64,000 bases of DNA from Cryptomeria japonica (Eukaryota; Streptophyta; Pinopsida; Cupressales; Cupressaceae), in assembly GCF_030272615.1 (NCBI RefSeq), contig NC_081406.1, positions 262,278,124 to 262,342,123 on the forward strand. The letters run 5' to 3'. How positions within the stretch are numbered: the stretch's first letter is position 1; every line of letters begins with the position of its first letter. Under the pieces are notes generated by a model that saw only the letters and a list, made by a program, of their open reading frames with translations, searched no databases and was not told the origin of the DNA. Shown piece after piece: positions 55,428-64,000 of this stretch. Made by a program: the position numbers and the translations under genes.

Positions 55428-56659
55428 TGTAATGTCGTAAAATGTACCTTATAAAATTTCACACTACATGAGCCCCTCTTTAGATAAATTAAAGATATTA
55501 ATCAAACCTGAACCTTAATCATAACCCACAAATAATCTTGCCACCCTTCATGCCTAATTCTTCAATTATTAGGTCTAGATTATGCTCGGATGTGTGCACG
55601 TTGTGGAGATGATCATGCACCATGCATTCATCCCACAAATATCTACAACTAAAGGTGCTTGTTTGGACATTATACTTTCTAATTCTGGAAGTGTAATATC
55701 CCTCTATGGTCAAGCCAACATTGAAACTACTACTAGTACTTAAAACTTGCCTTTTACCTTCATTCACACTCTTGAAAACTCTTTGGAAACATTCTTCTTG
55801 CATTCTAGGTACTTTCCCTTACACTCTATACTTCTTGAGCATACACACCAGCACGCTAGTCCATGTTATAGTGCCTCTTCATTTCATAGCTACACCACCT
55901 CACGTCATTAATACCCAACCAAGCTTTGTTAACGTAAAGATTGATGCCTTTCCTCATTCTAGTAAGTCACATTACTTCTAGTTTCATAGGTTGGCAACTT
56001 TCTATTTTTGTGTTTGATTCAATATCTTTGTGTTAGCATCAATCTATTTCATTTTATCTACAATCTTGTCTATAGGCTATTTGTGGTGGTGGAAACACCA
56101 AAGAAAGGGTTTGATCAAGGCAAACCTCTAAACACAGTTGCCCCAACATTTCATCCTCGGTCTTACGTGTGTAGGTTTTAGTGAAGAAGATCGTTATTCT
56201 TGCTAGAAGCTTCATTTTGTGGATTTTAGTAAACATTCATTTGCTTCGTCCTAATAATTTTGTTGTTTTAATTATGTTATGTAATCTCTACTTTGTATTT
56301 TTTTATTGCATTTAGCTTGCAGAATGTAGTGTATGCAATTTTGTACTTTTTGGTATGACTCTTTGTGTTATGTCCATATAGGACATTTGTGCATCATGCT
56401 ATCGTCCTTGACCTGTGCACATGTGTCCTAGACAAAGAGCTCATGGAGCTATTCAAAACGTCCCTATAACCTATCTTTCATTCTCTATGAACTATAAAGT
56501 TTAACTAATTAGTTTAGTTGGTTAAACGCTTATCTCCTTAAGTAGTGAACAAACTCAAAGTCACAAGTACCCAAGGACATGTTTTGAGTGGAAAGTTAGA
56601 ACTTGGATCCTTGAAGGGTTTGGTTACCCTTCATAGTGGTTTGTTTTTCACACTCTATA
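55428..56659 (+). repeat. 3' LTR of element D
   Basis: TGTAATGTCG to CACTCTATA; pairs with 28929-30150 and keeps the tRNA-like TAGTTTAGTTGGTTAAACGC block near 56510. Confidence 0.85.
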
Positions 56660-58516
56660 AAGTTTTATTACTCGTTAGGAACTAGTATTATACTCAAGAG
56701 TGCAGTGCTAGGAAGGACTACAATACCTATGTGAGATTCCTAGGCTAAAATATGACCCCAATGCTAGACTAGAACTCTAACACAGGGCCTAGAAACTTGT
56801 AAAATCACACTAGTATCCTATCTAGGAACTAGTTTCGTCTAGTGCCCCATTTTTTATTGTGTAATCATTTATTAGATCTTTTGGCCATTTCCCAAAGGAA
56901 ATTTGTATACAAAAGTTCTTCATCTTGGCCTGGTGACTCTTCCCAAGTTTTCACTTTATTGAAAAGTGTCACATCTTAAGATTTATGACACCCATTTATC
57001 TTGGGAAGCCTGTCATTTATTGGAAGTGACTTTTTGTTGTAGTAGTTGGTGGAGGTATTTGTACTTCTAGTAAGGAAAAATCTTGTGAAGGATTGTACAT
57101 GTCTTTAGATGCGATTTAATTGGTTTATTGAATGAGTGAAAGGTGGTTTTTACTCTTATCATACTTCTCATTTTGAAAGTCAATGGTTTATTTATTTAGT
57201 TGAGGGATGTTATCTCCTAATCATTCTATTGTTTGTGTGGGTTTCCATGGTGCTTTTTATGTTTTAAGAGTCTCTACATGCGAATATGAGGCTAATATTA
57301 CCCTATTCCTTCCCTTGTGTTGGATTGTGAGATAATACCCTTGTGTTGGATTGTGAGATAACACAATTATGGGTTAGCACTCAATCGTCACTTAGATGTT
57401 GTTTTTCCCTCTTATATGTTCATCATGGTGGTTTCATCTTGTGATTGGCAAGTCTTGCACTAGTGCCACCTTGCTTGTAGCAATGATGATATTATCATGT
57501 GATTAACACACTAGTGTTTTTATGTTTCACATGACATGTTTGCATATTGTTGTGTAAGAGCAAAATGTTGCATATTAGTTGTTGTTGTCATATAAAAATG
57601 TTGTTTTACAATTTTATCCTAGGTGTGTGGCTTGGGGCATTACAATTCTTAGAATTCTTAAACCTATAATAATAAAATGTAGTTTGATTAAACAAGTAAA
57701 AATAATTTATTCTCTTCCTCTATTTGAACTTTGACATCTATAGACTTTTATATAGTTAGAAAGCATTTACAAATTATTAAAAAAAATTATATTTTGGTAC
57801 TTGGAGTAATAATTTATTGTTCCAAACTTATTTTTTCCTACATTTTGAGTGGTTGTGTTATTGAGTATATTCTTGATGTTTGAAAAATGAATTTAACATA
57901 AACAAAAAAATACAACTCTAAATATATTAGTACATTGTATTAGATTCAACTCTACACTCACAATCTATTGTTTTTTCACCTTATTTACATTCTTTGACAT
58001 TTGACTGGTAAGCCTTACATATTTTGTGTCATTTATACTACCAAAATAGTTCTAAACAAGATACTTAGAAACTTATTAGAAATTTTTCAACACTAGTTTT
58101 AGAATGGCAGTCATGTGTATACCAAATAATAAAACAAGATCAAAGGTAAAGACTCGTAAGCATCCAGTTGGACGATGTACCAACCATTATCCTAGCTTTC
58201 AAGATAATGACAAATTAATCCAACTTAACCATGACTATATAGATAGTCAAAGTATTGATTAAGGGAGAGGGCTTAACAATGTTGTACCTTAATATTAGAG
58301 ATTGACATGACCATATACACACAAGTGTGGATAATTTTAAAAAAAAATTCAAATCAAGAATGTAGCACCCATTTTCAAGGCTTTCAAAATAATTAGCATT
58401 GAACCTAACTTTAGAATATCTCACAAAAAATCATTGTTTTTATTATCATTCAACTAATACAGAAAAAAGTTTACAACTTTAGTATATATACTATAAAGTT
58501 GGATTCACTTTATTAC
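56660..58516. other. AT-rich DNA with a 26-bp tandem duplication and an LTR-like end
   Basis: CCCTTGTGTTGGATTGTGAG units at 57312-57337 and 57338-57363. At 57625-57644 the minus strand reads TGTAATGCCCCAAGCC, typical of a plant LTR start, but no partner was found. No gene seen. Confidence 0.5.
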
Positions 58517-59930
58517 GATGGAAGGTAGACCGTGAGACATGCTGATTAGAAGTATAAAATATTCAAAACCCTTCAACCTCAATCAACAAATGACTATGAA
58601 GATGACTAACACGTAGAAATTCAATTTGATAGTTCATAGTAATGGTGGGACTGAAGACTATGAATACGATTAAAATAGTTCATAACTTGAGTTTGACAAT
58701 ATACACTAATGGTGGAATAGATGATTAGCCTAGGTCCTTGGTTGCTCATCTTTTGTTCCTCAATTAGTAATTGAAGTTGGATTGTACAACTTTCAATAGT
58801 TTGTTGAAGATTTTTCTTGTGGGGAGGGGGGGTTAAACATTTTGACATGCAATGTGTTCATTTTGATTTGTTTTAATTATTTTGCACATTTTATGAAATT
58901 GTCTATTACAAAACCTCCAAGAAGCATTAAAGAAACAAATCTAAACTTACAATTGATAATGTTGTGATCATGAATAACAAACTCAAAAAGCTATACAAGA
59001 TTGTAGAAAAAAAGCAAGTAGAGAACATGATGTATTCATAGGCATGCCATGCACTAAATGTGTTGATTTTTGCACTTGCACATTTAATAGAATGATATTG
59101 TGTAGTGAGACATCATTTGATGTTGGAAACACATTTTGCTTAATAAGACAATTGATATGTCCTATTAAAGTAAAATAATTATTATTTCATTACTAAAATT
59201 TTATTTTATTTTACCCAATACATATACGTTTGTCACAAGTAATATGTAACTGTTTCATATTTACACTTACACTAAGAATATGCCATGTCAAAATTAAATA
59301 TAAATTAATACAAATGAAATTATATTACCATATTCACATATAATTATATAAAAATTGAAAAAACATATATATTATACATTTTAAAACACCTTTAACTTTC
59401 AATTTAAATTATGTACTAAATTTTAAATATATTGTTTTCTTTAATTATCAATAGGTCCACTCTATCAATATGTAGACCACCTACTATAAGATCCGAGACC
59501 ACTTCTAGTCTCTTCTAAAAAGATTTGAAAAGCAATATAGATTGACACATGGAAATCCTTAATCTAGGGGCAGATAAAAGCGTGGGGATTAAGGTAGGTG
59601 AGCATGTAGTTTTCTGAATGGTTCGGTGCCTTCTATGAGGGGAGGCCTACCACATGACCGTGGGGCGCCGCCAAAAAATTTCACAACATTAAATGAGCCT
59701 TTCTTTACTATATTATTTTCTCTATGGTGGGGTAGCTGTGGTCCGGTTAGAGGGGAGAATTAATTAGATATTAACTCTTACTTTATACTTAAAAAACAAG
59801 GTTTATAAGATGGGGGAATTTTAGAAAGATCAATGTGAATTTTTAGCATAAATTGGGTATATTTTAATTGTACAATTGTATAAAAAATAATATAGATATA
59901 TTATCATTATAAGATTTAGAAACATGTTAT
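58517..59930. repeat. Direct repeat copy 1 (partner 61369-62670)
   Basis: Shares ordered blocks with the second copy: GAAGGTAGACC, TTCAATTTGATAGTTCAT, GCTCATCTTTTGTTCC, AGTTTGTTGAAGATTTTT, TATGTAGACCACCTACT, GGTTCGGTGCCTTCTAT, GGGTATATTTTAATT. The 59552-59672 portion is GC-rich and best conserved. The arrangement (two copies with 1.4 kb between) could be an LTR pair, but I could not settle termini. Confidence 0.8.
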
Positions 59931-60999
59931 GACAGTGATGGAAGACAAGTCAAGGATTACAAATATCTAAAAAGGTGGAGATAAGGGAAAGATAATAGGC
60001 ATGTGACAAGACTTCGGATGGGTTTTTCACATTAGAGACACTAGAATGGACAATATAGCAAGAAGAGGAGATATATAAACAAACCACCTACATAAAATGA
60101 AGGAGCAACTAATTGACCAAGATGGTACTAAATTTCAAGGTGAGAAGGAAATAAAAAATGGTTTTGATCCAAAAGAGGCTCACTAGGGGAAAAGTTGAAA
60201 TGGAACCTAGTTCAGAGAAAAGATTGTTCCCCACAAATGTGGATGTGGCGACAAGCACAAATCACATCTCTTTGTTTCTAAGATTACATGCAACAAGAAA
60301 ATTATAATAAATAAGACAATTTGACGAATTTTTTTTATCAAAATTTATTTCAAAATTGGGAGCTATGTTAATGGGCATGGTGGGGAAGTTGAATGGTTCT
60401 TAATGATCCCACCAAGGATAAATTCTTTATGATCCCACCAAGTGTTTTTACCTCCATCAATGGACTTTGCATTAAATATTTGGTTTTTTCATTCAAAAAT
60501 AAATTGTAAAATTTGAATTTTAAAAGAAAAATTGCATGCTTTGTATTAGGGGATTTCATGTCTCCTTCATGGTTTTTGTAAGGATCATTTTAAAACCATG
60601 CTAAAAAGTTTGTATGCCAAGTTTTGTTCCTTGTTTTTTGTGCCACACTATTTTGTGTTGAGTCATGATGGCTGTAGGTGTACTAGAGATTCACAAGAGA
60701 GTGTCTCATACTATTTTTTGGGGGTTCAAAGTGATTTGATGATATCTCATGTTAGAGTTTTCTTAACAAGTGATAACTAACGACATTTTTTTAAATACAA
60801 TTAACCAAGATAATGATACTATGGCACATCTAGAGCACATGTATACACTATTATGATCATATAAGTAATTCCTACTCTAGGAGCATTAAATCTTGGAGGT
60901 TAGGTTCCTTTTGTGGGCATGTTGATTCATACCCAACTTTGCTTAGCATCCATTGGATCTTTTTCTAACATTCCTTACCTTATATCTACCGTGTTATCC
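59931..60999. other. DNA between the direct repeats, nothing recognised
   Basis: Short open frames on both strands without family features. Confidence 0.4.
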
Positions 61000-61195
61000 A
61001 TGTGTCATTGTGCATTCCTAATAAGAGTATCTTGTCTTATGTGCCATTGGTGTGTGTTCTCAATAAGAGTCACATTTTTTTTGTATCATTGGTGTGGGTG
61101 TTCAATGAAAGTATCTTCTTGTCTGTGCCATTGGTGTATGTGTCCAATCAGAATATCTTTTTTGTGAGACATTGGTGTTTGTGCACATTGATTAA
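61000..61195. repeat. Minisatellite, 42-46 bp units
   Basis: About four and a half units of the form TGCCATTGGTGTGTGT...AATAAGAGTATCTT. In one frame it encodes a repeated CHWC...IRVS peptide; I regard this as chance translation. Confidence 0.8.
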
Positions 61196-61278
61196 TTTAT
61201 TCTTCCACCGTGTGATGTTAGTTGTGTGATTCTTGTAATATGTATATGCTATGTGTACACTTTGTGTATGGTGTATGT

Positions 61279-61362
61279 GTAAGCCTTCTCCCAATGTGTT
61301 TGATGTGAGTGTGCTCTTGGCTCATGTGACTATCTCCTAACACGTTGAGAGTGGACCTTTGG
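61279..61362. repeat. Dispersed repeat (other copy 23718-23800)
   Basis: CTCCCAATGTGTTTGATGTGA ... GGACCTTTGGGTACC; continuous with the direct repeat that follows, so it is probably its 5' extension. Confidence 0.8.
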
Positions 61363-61368
61363 GTACCT

Positions 61369-62670
61369 CTAGAAGGTAGACCATGCGACATGTTGGTTAG
61401 GAGTATAAAAAATTCCTCAACCAACAAATGAATATGTGACTACGAGGACAAATAACAATGTATAACTTCAATTTGATAGTTCATAACTTAATGGTGGGAC
61501 AAAAGACTATGATTACAAAAAATAATTCATAACTTGAGTTTGGCAATTTAAGCTTGAGTGCTAGATTGCTCATCTTTTGTTCCCCTATTAGTAATTGACG
61601 TTGGATTGTAGAGTTGTAAATAGTTTGTTGAAGATTTTTTTTTGACCATTTAAACATTATGACATGCAATGTGTTCATGTTAATTTGTTGTATCCATTTT
61701 GCACTACAATGGATTTTCATATTTTATGAAATTTCCTTTTACAAATCTGACAACTTATTACATTAGAATACAAATAAAATAAAATAAAGCATTAAACAAA
61801 TAAACTTGAACTTACAATTTATAATGTTGTTATAGATAGAAAACTCAAAAGGCTATACAACATGATGTATTTATAGGCATGTTATGCACCAAACATGTTG
61901 TTGATGTGTGCACTTACACATTTGATGCAATGATATTACATTGTGATACATCATTTGTTTTTTTTTATAGAACAATTGACATCATATCCTATTAATATAA
62001 AACAATTCTATTTTTATTACTAAAATTCACAATTAATATATACCTCTTTTATTTTTATACTTATTTTTTTAATAATTAATAATAAGTCCACTTTATCAAT
62101 ATGTAGACCACCTACTCTAAGACCCCACACCACTTGTAGTCTTCTAAAAAGATTTGAAAAGCACTATATTATTTTTGTTTAACACATAGAAATCCTTAAT
62201 CTAGGGGCATATAAAAGTGTGGAGCTCAAGGTTGGTGAACATGCAGCTTTCCAAATGGTTCGGTGCCTTCTATCAGGGGAGGCCTCACACATGACCGCGG
62301 GGCGCCGCCAAACTTATTCACAAGCCACTTATGACCGTGGGGGTATTTTTAAAAATGAGCCTGTCTAATCAAAGATTCTAATGGCATACGTTTAGTTTAA
62401 TAATTTGAACAAATAGATATTTTGATGTATTTATTTATTTTTTAAGAAATTAGATTATAGAATTAAAAAATTGTTACTTGTTTGACATTGGAAAAGTAAG
62501 CATTTATTAAAAGATGAATGTGAATTTTTGGTCAATTTCAAGTGAGATACTTGTAATTTAGTATATATTTTTTGAATAATTATTTAATAAGTATATTTTG
62601 TATTATAAATTAGGTATATTTTAATTATAAAATTATATAATAAATAATATAAATGTATTATTGGTCTGTT
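61369..62670. repeat. Direct repeat copy 2 (partner 58517-59930)
   Basis: As for copy 1. Here the GC-rich island (62190-62310) begins with a TATA-like CATATAAAAG, and the word ATGACCG(C/T)GGGG occurs twice. Confidence 0.8.
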
Positions 62671-62739
62671 AATGGGTTTCAAAGGGTTTATCCTATTCTA
62701 AAGGCTAATGAAGAAGTGGCGTAGCAAAAACTGGATCAA

Positions 62740-63240
62740 GGGAGGATTAAAATTAATTTTGATGGAGCATCAAAAGGTAATCATGGACCCTCGGGTGCAA
62801 GATGTGTTGCAAGGAATGAATACAATGTCATCTTAACAATTGGCGCTCAAAAACTAAAGTATGACACAAACAATGAAGTAAAAGCACAAGCAACTTTGCT
62901 AGCTAGTCGACTATCAGTCTCAAAACTACACTTAGAAGGAGATTCACATATTATAGTTAATGCAATCTCATTAGGAGAGGCCCTACACACATCCCAATAG
63001 ACCCAAAATTAGAAACTCAACAAATTCATCAAGTTGATTATCAAGAAGCTTCATAATTTCCAAGACTTCAAAATATCACACATCAAGAGAGAAGGCAATA
63101 CGATTGCAGATAGGGCTTCAAATTGGGGTTGTGGTGTGAATGGAATAGATAGAATTGACTGGTGGGAAGACTTGTGCCATGTACCCTTTGAATTAGGTGG
63201 AGAGGGCACTAGATGTGCAAGGTAGGATGGGATACAATGG
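62740..63240 (+). pseudogene. LINE-type RNase H domain (RVT_3-like) pseudogene
   Basis: One plus frame gives KINFDGASKGNHGPSGARCV, then NNEVKAQATLLASRLSVSKL, HLEGDSHIIVNAI and KISHIKREGNTIADRASNWG. These are the four acidic positions (D, E, D, D) of the plant RNase H type found at the C-terminus of non-LTR retrotransposon Pol and of related host proteins. The frame has two stops at about 62998-63015 and a small in-frame loss before HLEGD. No reverse transcriptase is visible upstream, so this is a 3' fragment, as usual for 5'-truncated LINEs. Confidence 0.85.
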
Positions 63241-64000
63241 TATCGACAAGCAAATGCATTTGACTAGATGTTGAAGTCGTACCAGCTTAAGGACACCGCT
63301 AGTGCAGAAGATCATTGAAGCACTTCAAATCAACACTGCTAGATGCAGAGTTTACTGGCATATATGGGTAGAGTATTCAAGATAGACAACCCATCTCCAA
63401 AGATATATTCCCTTCCCTATTGCAAAGCATTCAAACTTTGTGGATTTGATATGGTTATGTGTAGGTGCAACTGAGAGAGGGTAGCGTCTAGGGTCAAAAG
63501 ATTCAAGATGGAAGCAAACTTCTTCCTTGCATGCCGAAATAGCAAGGGGCTTTTAAGGGGGTGATCATAGAGGAAAGAATGCACAACATTTTCAAGATAG
63601 AGGATCCACAATTCCTACGCATGACAATCATGTTCTTAGGAGAAGCATACATGAAATCTACATTTAGATTTCGAACAAATACAAATGTGGCTTCTATTTT
63701 TTTGGCCTGGTGTTTGGAACTAGGAATGAAGGAAGATGGTAAATGGGTAATGAGGGAGTGTGTAAGGGAGGAATAAAGGAGGGGTTGAACATGTTCTTAG
63801 CTATGGCTCATCCTAGGGAAGGTTTCATCACCAAGAGTGGAGAATGGGTCAATGTTGTTGGGTTTGAACCCCCACAGAGACCCTTTTTGGTGTGGGGTGC
63901 AGATGATGATCAGGGAGATCAAAGAGCTGAAGCATAAGACTATTGAAGGCATATCCAAGATAAAATAAGAAACAGAGAAGTTGCACTTCGGGATCAAGAG
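63241..64000 (+). pseudogene. Degenerate frames downstream of the RNase H relic, unidentified
   Basis: Two overlapping plus frames (about 63510-63776, with SNKGLLRG-like start then VIIEERMHNIFKIEDPQFLR and FLAWCLELGMKEDGKWVM; and 63743-63937, MFLAMAHPREGFITKSGEWV) look like one ancestral protein tail split by frameshifts. It may be the end of the LINE relic or a neighbour. No family recognised; runs off the window. Confidence 0.35.

Larger units (their letters stand above)
28929..56659 (+). mobile_element. Element D: old Ty3/gypsy-like element (gag and protease region, no pol) hosting three further insertions
   Basis: LTRs 28929-30150 and 55428-56659 are direct repeats, clearly diverged. The 5' LTR is followed at once by the primer site TTTTGGTGAACTC, as in element C. 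Internal relics are gag (34694-36150) and a protease-like site (36640-36710), then Pro/Ser-rich DNA. No integrase, RT or RNase H is seen up to the 3' LTR. Insertions are the foldback element (about 30541-33815), the TRIM (37778-38155) and element B (39099-54681). Without these the internal region would be about 6 kb. The flanks GGATT and AAGTT do not match, as expected for an old copy. Confidence 0.85.

Noticed and set aside
57600-57644. LTR start TGTAATGCCCC on the minus strand (also at 24501 on the plus strand)
   Set aside because: No second end, primer site or partner LTR could be found for either.
61000-61195. Cys-rich repeat peptide (CHWC...IRVS) suggesting a zinc-binding protein
   Set aside because: Arises from a DNA minisatellite with variable unit length that breaks the frame; no other coding evidence.
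1-64000. tRNA, rRNA, snRNA or CRISPR loci
   Set aside because: None found; tRNA-like words are primer sites or the A-box block in the LTRs of element D.

Overview
The window looks like nuclear DNA of a seed plant with a large, repeat-swollen genome, most likely a gymnosperm (conifer type). Reasons: one plant AP2/ERF gene sits alone in about 60 kb of AT-rich, deeply decayed and nested LTR retrotransposons, solo LTRs, a foldback element, a TRIM, a PIF1-type helicase relic and a LINE-type RNase H relic. The organism call is inference; nothing here fixes the species. No tRNA, rRNA or CRISPR was seen.

Layout. 1-840: AT-rich DNA with a 110-bp tandem duplication. 841-10498: element A, a minus-strand Ty1/copia retrotransposon (5' LTR 9274-10498, 3' LTR 841-1999) with gag, protease, integrase and RNase H relics. 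It is broken by a solo LTR of a related family (3411-4670, perfect 5-bp target duplication), by a truncated Ty3/gypsy fragment (element E, 6324-8976) and by loss of the reverse transcriptase at a junction holding a TRIM fragment. 10499-19700: repeat relics, an LTR-like piece (13750-14560), a PIF1-like helicase pseudogene (15440-16665) and AT-rich DNA with internal duplications. 19850-21800: the only intact-looking host gene, a two-exon group VII ERF on the minus strand with the Cys2 N-degron, TATA box, poly(A) signal and promoter motifs. 22910-23077: an unidentified exon-like reading frame. 23805-27724: element G, a small minus-strand LTR element with no recognisable pol. 28158-28608: a solo LTR with a perfect target duplication.

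28929-56659 is a nest. Element D (gypsy-like gag plus protease-like region, plus strand, old LTRs) carries a foldback element with a pyrimidine satellite (about 30541-33815), a TRIM (37778-38155) and element B (39099-54681). B is a copia-like non-autonomous element with gag, no pol and a large unidentified second reading frame with a charged helix-repeat tract. B is itself interrupted by element C (42105-49919, minus strand, perfect AGTAG target duplication), a gypsy-like gag-protease element without pol and with the most similar LTR pair. LTR similarity by eye falls in the order C, B, D, matching the nesting order.

56660-64000: AT-rich DNA, a pair of 1.3-1.4 kb direct repeats (58517-59930 and 61369-62670), a 42-46 bp minisatellite, a LINE-type RNase H pseudogene (62740-63240) and a degenerate downstream reading frame.

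The most unusual material is the set of elements without polymerase (B, C, D, G). They have good primer sites, polypurine tracts and LTR termini, but must be copied by enzymes supplied from elsewhere. B shares its primer site and polypurine tract with the autonomous-type element A. C and D share a primer site, a related gag, and an aspartic-protease-like motif reading D-P-S where D-T/S-G would be expected. All identities and lengths are from reading by eye; no alignment or database search was run.
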